A stretch of DNA of 64,000 nucleotides from an uncultured Bacteroidota bacterium (GTDB taxonomy: Bacteria > Bacteroidota > Bacteroidia > Flavobacteriales > Flavobacteriaceae). The DNA is taken from positions 45,531 to 109,530 of the forward strand of contig CACFJP010000003.1 in assembly GCA_902566635.1 (NCBI GenBank). Reading direction: 5' to 3'. Of this stretch, positions 48,901 through 56,535 are shown piece after piece. Position 1 is the first letter of the stretch; every line of letters starts with the position of its first letter. Under the pieces are notes generated by a model. The model searched no databases. It was not told the origin of the DNA and saw only the letters and a list, made by a program, of their open reading frames with translations. Made by a program: the position numbers and the translations under genes.

Positions 48901-50424
48901 TTGTGGCTTGTGTGAAAGCACTGCCAAAGGAGTGTCTGTACCCATCGACCCAATGGCCTCTTTACCAGCAGACATCATTGGAATTATCAAAGTCTTGATG
49001 TCTTCCTCAGTATATCCAAATCCTTTTAAGCGTTGGGTATAACCAGTTTCCTCTTGTGGCGTTGTGTTGCCAGTGTATGGAACATTTTTCAGTGGCAAAA
49101 GGTTATCATTCAACCAATCTTGATAGGGGTGTTTTGAAGAGATAATGCCTTTGATTTCTTTATCCTCAACAATGCGACCTTCGTTCATATCAACAAGGAA
49201 CATACGCCCTGGCTCAAGTCGCCCATGTTTGGCTACATTTTTGGGCTCGATTTCAGTGACACCTGTTTCTGAAGACATCACGACATACCCATCTTTGGTC
49301 ACTGTGTATCTGGAAGGACGCAGACCATTTCTGTCAAGAAGTGCTCCAATATAATTTCCATCTGTAAAAGGAATAGATGCAGGGCCATCCCAAGGCTCCA
49401 TGATACAGGAATTGAAGGAATAAAATGCTTTTTTCGCAGGATCCATGCTCTTGTGCTTCTCCCACGCCTCAGGAACCATCATCATCATTACTTCGGGAAG
49501 CGATCTACCAGTGTGCACTAAGAGCTCAACGACCATATCCATTGATGCAGAATCTGATTTACCATGTAAAACAATTGGTAGAATTGACTTGATATCATCA
49601 CCAAAAAAGTCACTAGCCAGTAGCTCCTCGCGAGCTATCATTCGATTTAGATTCCCTCGATAGGTGTTGATTTCGCCATTGTGACACATATAGCGAAAGG
49701 GCTGTGCCAAATCCCAGGTTGGGAAGGTGTTGGTCGAAAAACGCTGATGCACTAATGCAAGCCTTGTGACTACACGTTTATCAGTTAAATCTGTGTAAAA
49801 CCTTTCAATATCTTCTGGAACAAGAAGGCCTTTGTAAATCAAAGTTCTTGTCGATAGGCTGGGCAAATAGAAATAACTCGCTTGCGACATTTTGGTACCA
49901 TACACCTTATGTTCTGCAATTTTCCGAGCAATAAAAGTTTTTGTATTGAGTTCTTTTTCATTCAGTCTGACATTCTCAGCAGGACGAACAAACACTTGTT
50001 CAATGTGTGGAAGCGTATGTCCAGCAATTTCTCCAACGACCATTTGATTGGTTGGGACTTCTCTCCATCCAATAACCTCAAGCCCCTGCTTTTCAAACTC
50101 GTTATTTAGCGTATCGATGCAAAACTGACGTTGATTCTCTTTGGAAGGGAGAAAAACCATCCCCAGAGAATAGGTCGTAAGTTCTGGTAAATCAAAGTCG
50201 CATACTTGCTGTAAATAGTCATGCGGGATGTCGATAAGAATTCCTGCACCATCACCTGTTTTGCCATCAGCACTCACGGCACCTCTATGCTCTAGTTTGA
50301 CAAGAATATCTAAAGCTTTGTGAATGATGTCATTTGTACGTTTGCCTTCTAGGCTGCAGATAAATCCTGCACCACAGTTATCGTGCTCAAATTGCGGGTC
50401 GTAGAGTCCTTGTTTTTTTATCAT
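45916..50424 (-). CDS. gltB: Glutamate synthase large (alpha) subunit
   Basis: 1502 residues, full length. A 16-residue propeptide precedes Cys17 (DNCGAGFICSLEG), the nucleophile of the class II glutaminase domain. The central and FMN domains follow (VKLVSEVGVGTIAAGVAKA and SGYDGGTGASPLTSLKHAG). The [3Fe-4S] ligands are in CIMMRACHLNTCPVGIATQ. The C-terminal GXGXG helix domain is present (YGATAGEAYINGIAGERF). It makes glutamate from glutamine and 2-oxoglutarate. Its promoter is the best consensus match in the window and overlaps an inverted repeat. Confidence 0.97.
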   Translation of the reverse strand: MIKKQGLYDPQFEHDNCGAGFICSLEGKRTNDIIHKALDILVKLEHRGAVSADGKTGDGAGILIDIPHDYLQQVCDFDLPELTTYSLGMVFLPSKENQRQFCIDTLNNEFEKQGLEVIGWREVPTNQMVVGEIAGHTLPHIEQVFVRPAENVRLNEKELNTKTFIARKIAEHKVYGTKMSQASYFYLPSLSTRTLIYKGLLVPEDIERFYTDLTDKRVVTRLALVHQRFSTNTFPTWDLAQPFRYMCHNGEINTYRGNLNRMIAREELLASDFFGDDIKSILPIVLHGKSDSASMDMVVELLVHTGRSLPEVMMMMVPEAWEKHKSMDPAKKAFYSFNSCIMEPWDGPASIPFTDGNYIGALLDRNGLRPSRYTVTKDGYVVMSSETGVTEIEPKNVAKHGRLEPGRMFLVDMNEGRIVEDKEIKGIISSKHPYQDWLNDNLLPLKNVPYTGNTTPQEETGYTQRLKGFGYTEEDIKTLIIPMMSAGKEAIGSMGTDTPLAVLSHKPQLLYNYFKQLFAQVTNPPLDGIREEIVTDTSLSIGSDYNLFSVDPVHAKKLRIQNPIISNEDLDKIKFIKHKDFISASVSVLYEVDKGYNGIEKAIENIVNQVKEKVIQRANIIILSDRGIKKDLAPIPMLLACSAVHHGLIKHGLRSKFGIVIESAEPREPHHFATLFGYGASAINPYMVNEIIETLVSSQNRIQLTTEQAIENFNNAIAKGLVKIMNKIGISTLHSYRGAQIFEALGLNSKFIEQFFCNTPTRIEGIGLFEVEKEISLRHQHAFASAETDESADLEIGGSYRWRRNGEAHMLNPATIAKLQVATRQNKYESYEEFAKLVNDQSRQLMTIRGMFTFTDLDPIPIDEVEPWTAIVKRFKTGAMSLGSISEEAHETLAKAMNRIGGKSNSGEGGEDHRRFDRDEDGEWRNSAIKQVASGRFGVSSHYLANAQEIQIKMAQGAKPGEGGQLPGPKVNPYIASVRNSTPYVGLISPPPHHDIYSIEDLAQLIYDLKNANRKARVNVKLVSEVGVGTIAAGVAKAKADVILISGYDGGTGASPLTSLKHAGLPWELGIAEAQQTLVLNDLRGRIVLECDGQMKTGRDVAIACLLGAEEYGFSTAPLVATGCIMMRACHLNTCPVGIATQDPVLRKNFKGKPEHVVNYMHFIAEEMRSIMAQLGFRTVDEMVGQSQKLNMSDAIEHFKAKGIDLSTILHKPNVKEGTPLRNTEKQDHKLENVLDITLISKAKNALEKLEPQILTLPIHNTDRSVGAILSNEVSKKYGAEGLPEDTLTIYFNGSAGQSFGCFATKGLHLETIGNCNDYFGKGLSGARLVARVPEGVSYKAEENIIIGNVALYGATAGEAYINGIAGERFCVRNSGATAVVEGIGDHGCEYMTGGIAVIIGDFGRNFAAGMSGGIAYLYAADGTFDERNFNMEMIGLENPSTEDLNHIEELLNNHIKYTASSKATAIINQWEKEQKNFIKVMPTDYKKALIRLAEEAKQEVN

Positions 50425-50428
50425 AGCG

Positions 50429-50454
50429 TCTCAAATATATCCAACAGTTTGAGA
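50429..50454. promoter_or_regulatory. Inverted repeat over the gltB promoter (possible operator)
   Basis: TCTCAAA (50429-50435) and TTTGAGA (50448-50454) form a 7-bp inverted repeat with 12-base spacing. One arm covers the -7 box of gltB, the other its spacer. This is where a repressor would block transcription. Function inferred from position only. Confidence 0.4.
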
Positions 50455-50462
50455 TATTCAAA
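50432..50462 (-). promoter_or_regulatory. Consensus promoter of gltB (TTTG, N19, TATATTTG)
   Basis: TTTG at 50459-50462 and TATATTTG at 50432-50439 on the minus strand with exactly 19 bases between. Predicted +1 is 50425, one base before the ATG at 50424, so the mRNA should be essentially leaderless. Confidence 0.78.
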
Positions 50463-50645
50463 TTACAAATTTTACTGTTAACAAAAAAATGCAAGATTTA
50501 TAAGGAAGGGCGAAAATAAATACTTATTTTATACAAATGGAAGTATAAATAATTAAATCCATAAAAATTAGATAATTCTGAATTTGTAACCCTCAAAATT
50601 GTGGGGTTGAAAATAAAAACATAAAAACATTGACTTTTGTACCTC

Positions 50646-50665
50646 ATTGAAATGAGAATTTCAAT
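50646..50665. repeat. 8-bp hairpin in the gltB-nhaD gap
   Basis: ATTGAAAT and ATTTCAAT pair perfectly around GAGA. A weaker hairpin (AACCC/GGGTT) lies about 60 bases before it. Together with the two promoters these are the only structures I see in the 345-base gap 50425-50769, which is otherwise AT-rich and has no supported gene. Confidence 0.35.
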
Positions 50666-50742
50666 ATTTTAAGAATATGTAATCAAATAAAAAATTCTCG
50701 ATATCAAGTAGAAGTTTTTTAGTAATAATTAAATCGAGGTAG

Positions 50743-50750
50743 TATATTTG
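50743..50750 (+). promoter_or_regulatory. Promoter -7 box (TATATTTG) for nhaD-folC
   Basis: Exact TAnnTTTG with a predicted 13-base leader to ATG 50770. A T-run rather than TTG occupies the -33 position. Confidence 0.55.
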
Positions 50751-50769
50751 GAGACATTAAAATTGTTAT

Positions 50770-52092
50770 ATGGAAACAATCATTATTATTGTCTTTGTAC
50801 TTGGTTACCTCGCAATTACTCTTGAGCATAACCTTCATATTGATAAACTTATTCCCGCCCTGGCAATGATGGCCATTTTGTGGGCGATGATAGCCCTAGG
50901 TCACTTAGATGTGTTTGATATTGATGCTGTCAACAAAAAGCTGCTCCCCACTCACATTGAAGAAGCACTGCTCCACCACCTGGGAAAAACAGCAGAAATA
51001 CTTGTCTTCCTTTTGGGTGCGATGACCATTGTTGAAATCATAGATTATTTCAATGGGTTCGCTACAATCAAGCAGTTTTTAAGAACTCGAAATAAGATTC
51101 GTTTACTTTGGATTTTTGCTTGCTTGGCTTTTGTACTTTCAGCGATCATTGATAACCTGACTGCAACCATTGTACTTGTTACCATCCTGCAAAAGGTCAT
51201 TCAGGATCGTAGTCTTCGTTTGTGGTTTGCTGGTATGATTATCGTCACTGCCAACGCAGGGGGTGCATGGTCTCCCATTGGAGATGTGACAACAACGATG
51301 TTGTGGATTGGTAAAAAAGTAACCACCCCTGAGTTGATAAAATACCTAATTGTACCTTCTTTGGTGTGTATGATTGTACCCACTTTTATTGCAAGTCGAT
51401 ATAAAATTTTCAAAGGAGAAATTGATAAAATAGATGACAATATCAAGCTCACCCCCAAAGGCCCAACGATGCTATATCTAGGACTTGGGTCGATTTTATT
51501 TGTTCCTATTTTCAAAACAGTAACGCACCTGCCTCCATATGTTGGGATGATGCTTTCGCTAGCTGTGGTGTCTGTTTTTGCAGAGTTGTATAGTCGTTCC
51601 AAAGCTTTTGTAGAAGCTAAGTCTCACAATGGTAATGGCACGCATCACAATCCTGTTCATGTTGCTTTGACAAAAATCGAGATGCCTAGTATCCTATTTT
51701 TCTTGGGTATTTTAATGGCTGTTGCTGCTCTTGAATCTCTAGGGTTGTTGTTTGGATTTGCGGAAGACCTCAATGCTGCAATTCCCAACTCTGATATCGT
51801 GGTTGCAATCTTTGGTTTTATCTCTGCAATTATCGACAATGTTCCATTAGTCGCTGCAAGTATGGGAATGTTCTCAGAGCCTGTTGATCACCCTCTATGG
51901 CATGCAATTGCGTTTGCTGCTGGAACTGGTGGTAGCATGATCATATTTGGATCTGCAGCTGGTGTTGTTGCTATGGGAATGGAGAAAATCAACTTTTTCT
52001 GGTATCTGAAAAAGATTTCTTTCCTTGCGCTCATCGGAACTGTTTCAGGTTACCTAACATTTATGTTGTTTAGAGATTACATATTGGTGTAA
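50770..52092 (+). CDS. nhaD: NhaD-type sodium/proton antiporter
   Basis: 440 residues with about twelve membrane helices (ion transporter superfamily). Conserved segments: TAEILVFLLGAMTIVEIIDYFNGF, SAIIDNLTATIVLVTILQK, ANAGGAWSPIGDVTTTMLWI and, in the second half, SAIIDNVPLVAASMGMF and FAAGTGGSMIIFGSAAGVVAMGM. The paired IIDN motifs are typical of NhaD. It expels Na+ (or Li+) using the proton gradient, which fits a marine or saline habitat. folC follows after three bases. Confidence 0.92.
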   Translation: METIIIIVFVLGYLAITLEHNLHIDKLIPALAMMAILWAMIALGHLDVFDIDAVNKKLLPTHIEEALLHHLGKTAEILVFLLGAMTIVEIIDYFNGFATIKQFLRTRNKIRLLWIFACLAFVLSAIIDNLTATIVLVTILQKVIQDRSLRLWFAGMIIVTANAGGAWSPIGDVTTTMLWIGKKVTTPELIKYLIVPSLVCMIVPTFIASRYKIFKGEIDKIDDNIKLTPKGPTMLYLGLGSILFVPIFKTVTHLPPYVGMMLSLAVVSVFAELYSRSKAFVEAKSHNGNGTHHNPVHVALTKIEMPSILFFLGILMAVAALESLGLLFGFAEDLNAAIPNSDIVVAIFGFISAIIDNVPLVAASMGMFSEPVDHPLWHAIAFAAGTGGSMIIFGSAAGVVAMGMEKINFFWYLKKISFLALIGTVSGYLTFMLFRDYILV

Positions 52093-52095
52093 TCA

Positions 52096-53307
52096 ATGAA
52101 TTACAGCCAAACCCTAACTTGGTTGTTCCAGCGCTTACCCATGTATCAAAGGGTTGGTCCTTCTGCCATGCGTTTGGGTTTGGATCAAATGAATCGTTTA
52201 AGTGCTGCTTTGGGAGACCCTCATCGAAGCTTTAAATGTATACATATTGCTGGAACCAATGGAAAGGGTTCAACAGCTCATATGTTGGCGTCTGTCCTTC
52301 AAACTGCTGGTTATACAGTTGGACTTTATACTTCACCTCACCTACAGGACTTTAGAGAGCGCATAAAAATCAATGGGCAATCAGTAGATGAAAAAAGTGT
52401 TGTTGATTTTGTCAACCAAAACCTAGCGATATTAGAGGAGGGGGGTTATTCATTTTTTGAAGTGACAGTTGGGATGGCTTTTTCAATTTTTGCCAAAGCC
52501 ATTGTCGATGTTGCCATTGTTGAAGTTGGTTTGGGGGGACGTTTGGACGCAACCAATATCATCACACCTATTCTATCTGTGATTACACATATTAGCAAAG
52601 ACCATCAACAGTTTTTGGGTGATACGATCGCAGCAATCGCCAGCGAAAAAGCAGGAATAATCAAAGAAAACACCCCTGTTGTTTTAGCCAAAAATGAGAA
52701 GGTGGTACAGCAAGTAATCATAGATAAAGCCAAGTCAACCTCATCACCAATTTTTTTTTCAGAAGAAGTTTATCAAAACGAATATACGACAGACTTGTTA
52801 GGGGATTATCAGAGAGAAAATTTAGCAAATGTAATTATGGCAATCACAGCACTTTCTGAACTTAATATTGAAGAAAAACAACTTATACAGGGGTTACAAT
52901 CAGTGGTAAAAAACACTGGTTTTCAAGGGAGATGGCAAATATTACAATACAGTCCAAAGGTTATTGCTGATGTTGCACATAATGCAGCAGGGATTGCAGC
53001 TGTGATCGAACAAATCAATACAATGAAATATGACCATCTTCATATTGTTTTTGGGATGGTCAATGACAAAGATTTTGGACAAATTTCAGCATACTTGCCC
53101 AAAGATGCGAGCTACTATTTCTGTAGTCCAAATGTGATACGATCCAAAGCAGTGGATCAACTGTTTGCAGAGGCAAGTCAATTGGGTTTTAGGGGTGCTA
53201 CACACTACTCAGTGGCCAGTGCCTTGGATGCTGCAAAACAGGGGGCGTCCCTGTCTGATATTATCCTTGTTTGTGGCAGTTTATTTGTGGTTACAGAAGT
53301 GTTGTAA
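52096..53307 (+). CDS. folC: Folylpolyglutamate/dihydrofolate synthase
   Basis: 403 residues, Mur ligase-like. The P-loop is HIAGTNGKGSTAHML; further motifs are YTSPHLQDFRERIKING, VEVGLGGRLDATN and ISKDHQQFLGDTIAAIASEKAGI, plus the second-domain VIADVAHNAAGIAAV. It adds glutamate to dihydropteroate and folates. Co-transcribed with nhaD. Confidence 0.94.
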   Translation: MNYSQTLTWLFQRLPMYQRVGPSAMRLGLDQMNRLSAALGDPHRSFKCIHIAGTNGKGSTAHMLASVLQTAGYTVGLYTSPHLQDFRERIKINGQSVDEKSVVDFVNQNLAILEEGGYSFFEVTVGMAFSIFAKAIVDVAIVEVGLGGRLDATNIITPILSVITHISKDHQQFLGDTIAAIASEKAGIIKENTPVVLAKNEKVVQQVIIDKAKSTSSPIFFSEEVYQNEYTTDLLGDYQRENLANVIMAITALSELNIEEKQLIQGLQSVVKNTGFQGRWQILQYSPKVIADVAHNAAGIAAVIEQINTMKYDHLHIVFGMVNDKDFGQISAYLPKDASYYFCSPNVIRSKAVDQLFAEASQLGFRGATHYSVASALDAAKQGASLSDIILVCGSLFVVTEVL

Positions 53308-53312
53308 ATCCC

Positions 53313-53342
53313 TTTGAGGTTAAAAAAAAGAGACTATATTTG
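53313..53342 (+). promoter_or_regulatory. Promoter of tRNA-Val (TTTG, N18, TATATTTG)
   Basis: TTTG at 53313-53316 and TATATTTG at 53335-53342 with an 18-base spacer, a full consensus match. Predicted +1 is about three bases before the tRNA. Confidence 0.75.
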
Positions 53343-53351
53343 CTACCGCTA

Positions 53352-53426
53352 GGGCGCGTAGCTCAGTTGGTTCAGAGCACTTGGTTTACACCCAAGGGGT
53401 CAGGGGTTCGAATCCCTTCGCGCCCA
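53352..53426 (+). tRNA. tRNA-Val (anticodon TAC)
   Basis: 75 bases. Acceptor arms GGGCGCG (53352-53358) and CGCGCCC (53419-53425) pair fully, discriminator A. Anticodon stem CTTGG/CCAAG with loop TTTACAC gives anticodon TAC. D arm GCTCAGTTGGTTCAGAGC and T arm GGGGTTCGAATCCC are canonical. CCA is not fully encoded. Confidence 0.97.
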
Positions 53427-53436
53427 CAACAATCAC

Positions 53437-53466
53437 AATCCTAATGCAAAGCATTGGGATTTCTTA
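53437..53466 (+). terminator. Terminator of tRNA-Val
   Basis: AATCCTAATGC (53437-53447) pairs with GCATTGGGATT (53451-53461), 11 bp with one wobble and a three-base loop, followed by TTCTTA. The T-run is weak but the hairpin is strong and well placed. Confidence 0.7.
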
Positions 53467-53503
53467 TTTACAGTCCCAATTACTTTTCTTACATTGCTAG
53501 ATC

Positions 53504-55384
53504 ATGTCCAAAATCGAAACATCACAGTATCGACTATACATTGAATTTTTAAACAAGGAGTATCAAATCTCCTTTTCAAATTATCACGATCTTCATCATT
53601 GGAGTGTCAGTGATCAAGATACATTTTGGGCGTCTATTGCACGATTTTTCTCTGTTGATTTTGATAAACCCTTTTCAAAAGTGATGAATCACTTTGATGA
53701 ACCTTGGAAAACAACATGGTTTGATGGGGCAGAGCTGAGTTACGCCAAACATATTTTTTCTCAATTTTCAAAGCAACTACCAGCAATCATTTATCAAAGC
53801 GAAACGAGCCCTTTAACTGAAATCAGTTGGCAAGAACTCTACAATAAAACTGTGCACATACAGCAGCAATTACTCGGGATGGGTGTTAAGAAAGGAGATT
53901 GTGTGACTGCATACTGTGTCAATGCGCCTGAAACGATTGCTGCTTTTTTGGCTGTTAATGGTCTGGGTGCAGTTTGGTCATCATGCTCCCCAGATTTTGG
54001 AATCAACGCTGTTATTGATCGATTTTCACAATTACAACCCAAGGTTCTTTTTGCTCATTCCAGCTACAACTATAGAGGAAAGAAATACGATATTAGCGCA
54101 AAAGTGGAGGCCCTTCAAAAAGCCTTTGGAAACTGTCATTGCATTGACCTCTGTCGCTATCAATCTTTCGACGACCCTGACCAAAGTTTATATCAGCTTC
54201 ATCAAATCCCTGTGTCATTTTCTGATCCGATATGGGTATTGTTTTCATCAGGTACGACAGGAAAACCCAAAGCAATTGTTCATGGCACAGGAGCAATGAT
54301 TTTAGAACACCAAAAAGCACTTGCGATTCATCAAAATGTTTGTGAAGGAGATCGATATTTTTGGTATTCCACAACTGGTTGGATGATGTGGAATTACGCT
54401 TTGTCGAGTTTGTTGTGTGGTGCTACGCTTTGTCTGTATAATGGCGCACCAACAACCCCTAAGCCTTCAGTGCTTTGGGATTTTGCCTCTCAAGCAAAAA
54501 TCAATCATTTTGGACATGGGGCAGTGTATTTTCAGCAGCAAGCAGATGAGGGTTTTTCTGGGTTTGAAGGCTATGATTTTGAACACTTGAAGACCATTGG
54601 ATCAACTGGTTCCCCCTTGTCTGCTGACACTTGCAAGTCATTACAGCATCGCTTTCCAAACACTCATATCATCTCTCTAAGTGGAGGAACAGATGTTTGT
54701 ACTGCTTTTGTTGGGGGGCACCCTGAAATGGAAGTAGTAACAGGTGAAATTCAATGCAAGATGTTGGGTGCAGCAGTAGAAATTTGGAATACAGATGGTA
54801 AACAAATTCAACATCTGCCAGGGGAGTTGGTGCTGTCAAAACCTTTTATATCTATGCCGATTTATCTCTGGGGTGATAAGGACTATCAGTTGCTGCAAAC
54901 AAGTTATTATAGTATGTATCCAAACGTCTGGAATCATGGCGATTGGGCAACTGAAAATGAGAGGGGCGGTCTAATCATTCATGGACGCTCAGACGCAACA
55001 CTAAACAGACAAGGGGTGCGCATCGGCACAGCGGAGATTTATAATTTACTGATCAATCAAGATGAAATTGAAGACAGTCTTGTGATTCATCTTACGAGTC
55101 AACATATAGATACTTTACTGCTGTTTGTAGTGCTTCAATCGAACATGGATGAGCAAAAAATACGATCTCAGTTGAGAAACAAATACTCTCCTCGGCATGA
55201 GCCAGATCACATCATTCGTGCACCTGAAATACCTTATACGTTGAGTGGAAAAAAAGTTGAAATTCCCATCAAAAAACTATTAATGGGGGTGTCTGCATCG
55301 CAGGCACTGAGCACTGATTCACTGCGTAACCCCAATGCCATCAAGTGGTTTGTTGACTATGCAAAAAGCAACCCCTTTACCTAA
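53504..55384 (+). CDS. Acetoacetyl-CoA synthetase
   Basis: 626 residues, an acyl-adenylating enzyme of the acetyl-CoA synthetase branch. The N-terminal region has DFDKPFSKVMN and WFDGAELSYAKHIF, as in acetoacetate-CoA ligases. The P-loop is WVLFSSGTTGKPKAIVHGTG; then FWYSTTGWMMWNYA, LSGGTDVCTAFVGG and HGRSDATLNRQGVRIGTAEIY. The catalytic lysine is in TLSGKKVEIPIKKLL. It activates acetoacetate with CoA and ATP. It is flanked by the pckA remnant at its 3' end. Confidence 0.9.
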   Translation: MSKIETSQYRLYIEFLNKEYQISFSNYHDLHHWSVSDQDTFWASIARFFSVDFDKPFSKVMNHFDEPWKTTWFDGAELSYAKHIFSQFSKQLPAIIYQSETSPLTEISWQELYNKTVHIQQQLLGMGVKKGDCVTAYCVNAPETIAAFLAVNGLGAVWSSCSPDFGINAVIDRFSQLQPKVLFAHSSYNYRGKKYDISAKVEALQKAFGNCHCIDLCRYQSFDDPDQSLYQLHQIPVSFSDPIWVLFSSGTTGKPKAIVHGTGAMILEHQKALAIHQNVCEGDRYFWYSTTGWMMWNYALSSLLCGATLCLYNGAPTTPKPSVLWDFASQAKINHFGHGAVYFQQQADEGFSGFEGYDFEHLKTIGSTGSPLSADTCKSLQHRFPNTHIISLSGGTDVCTAFVGGHPEMEVVTGEIQCKMLGAAVEIWNTDGKQIQHLPGELVLSKPFISMPIYLWGDKDYQLLQTSYYSMYPNVWNHGDWATENERGGLIIHGRSDATLNRQGVRIGTAEIYNLLINQDEIEDSLVIHLTSQHIDTLLLFVVLQSNMDEQKIRSQLRNKYSPRHEPDHIIRAPEIPYTLSGKKVEIPIKKLLMGVSASQALSTDSLRNPNAIKWFVDYAKSNPFT

Positions 55385-55398
55385 AGTCTGGTGCCCCA

Positions 55399-55662
55399 TT
55401 CAAAATATTTTGATGAAAAAGGAATGTTAATATCACCTCACCAAACGAGATCAGTTGTGATATCATCTTTGACAATATACCTGTCTTTTGATGATCGCCC
55501 AGTGAATTTTCCAGTTTTTATAATCAGCGCTCCAGTGCTGCTGATTGTTCCTTGATTTTCTTCAACTGTTTTACTGATAAGTTGGTCAGCACTGAGCTGA
55601 TAATGTGCAGCGATACGCAGAACGTGATGAGACCAAAGCTGTATGGATTTGGGTTTTGACAT
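55399..55662 (-). pseudogene. pckA: 5' remnant of PEP carboxykinase (ATP) gene pckA
   Basis: The 74-codon frame from ATG 55662 reads LSADQLISKTVEENQ, then STGALIIKTGKFTGRSSKDRYIV, which is the N-terminal region of ATP-dependent PEP carboxykinase. It stops at TGA 55438-55440, at the second Trp of the conserved V-W-W-G-D-I-N motif; translation beyond the TGA continues as GDINIPFSSKYFE, clearly homologous. Homology then ends next to the 3' end of the acetoacetyl-CoA synthetase gene. More than 400 residues, including the nucleotide- and metal-binding sites, are missing. Both a nonsense mutation and a large deletion are therefore present. Confidence 0.85.
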
Positions 55663-55705
55663 AAGATAATTTTAAGCCCGAATAAATAGACTTTGTTCTA
55701 TATAT

Positions 55706-55713
55706 CAAATGTA
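55706..55713 (-). promoter_or_regulatory. Possible relic -7 box (TACATTTG) of pckA
   Basis: Matches TAnnTTTG on the minus strand, with a predicted 37-base leader to the remnant's ATG. No -33 at normal spacing. Confidence 0.3.
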
Positions 55714-55756
55714 ACAAAAACCTAAGTATTTTTTTTAAAATGAATATGCAAAGTAC

Positions 55757-56533
55757 CTATGAGGTGAAAAGAGCTTGCATTTTTTCTTGTTCTTCTTGTG
55801 CAAGTTCAGCATCAACTAAAATACGACCACTGTGCTCGTCAGTAATGATTTTCTTTCGTGATGCAATTTCAAGCTGTACTTGGGGTGGGATAGTAAAGAA
55901 AGAACCTGCAGATGCACCACGCTCAATTGGTACAACAGCCAGGCCGTTTCGAACAGATGAGCGAATTCTTTTATATGCAGTAACCAAGCGTTCTTCTACC
56001 TTTTTTTCAAATTCCGCTGATTTCTTAAGAAGTATATCCTCTTCCTTTTGGGTTTCGGCAAGGATGGCATCTAGCTCTTCTTTTTTATGTTTTAGGTGAT
56101 TCTCTCTTTCGCTGAGTTTTTCCTCGGCCTGTACCAACTCCTCATTCTTTTTTTCGATTAGTTCTTTGAGTTGATTGATTTGCTTTTCTGCAAGTTGAAT
56201 TTCAAGTTCTTGATATTCAATTTCTTTATTCAAAGATTCAAATGCACGATTGTTGCGCACATTTTCTTGTTGCTCTCCATATTTTTTGATCAACCCTTTT
56301 GAGGTTTCTATGGCGTTTTTCTTGAATTTTATTTCGTCGTTATATGCTTTGATTTCTGTATTGGTGTTTTCGACGCGTTTTCCTAGTCCTACAACCTCGT
56401 CTTCTAAATCCTCTACCTCTATGGGTAGCTCACCTCGAATGTTTCTAATTTTATCGATTTGAGCATCGATAAGTTGTAAATCATAAAGCGCTCTTAAACG
56501 CTCTTCAACAGAAATCTCAGTTTTTTTTGCCAT
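55757..56533 (-). CDS. Coiled-coil protein of the C4 zinc-ribbon family, cysteines lost
   Basis: 258 residues. Residues ~10-195 are a long Glu/Lys-rich coiled-coil hairpin (RLRALYDLQLIDAQIDKIRN at the start, NNRAFESLNKEIEYQELEIQL in the middle). The C-terminal module has FFTIPPQVQLEIASRKKIIT and SGRILVD, the frame of the family's C4 zinc ribbon, but the four expected Cys positions are Ser, Ser, Asp and Ser. It therefore cannot bind zinc there. It starts two bases after the nif3 stop, the usual partner in Bacteroidota. Proposed roles of the family in nucleic-acid or chaperone functions are unproven. Confidence 0.85.
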   Translation of the reverse strand: MAKKTEISVEERLRALYDLQLIDAQIDKIRNIRGELPIEVEDLEDEVVGLGKRVENTNTEIKAYNDEIKFKKNAIETSKGLIKKYGEQQENVRNNRAFESLNKEIEYQELEIQLAEKQINQLKELIEKKNEELVQAEEKLSERENHLKHKKEELDAILAETQKEEDILLKKSAEFEKKVEERLVTAYKRIRSSVRNGLAVVPIERGASAGSFFTIPPQVQLEIASRKKIITDEHSGRILVDAELAQEEQEKMQALFTS

Positions 56534-56535
56534 GT

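Noticed and set aside
55438..55440. TGA at a conserved Trp codon in pckA as a sign that TGA is read as Trp
   Set aside because: hemW, pyrC, hemL and lpxK end in TGA at the expected family lengths, and the pckA frame is truncated soon after, so simple gene decay explains it.
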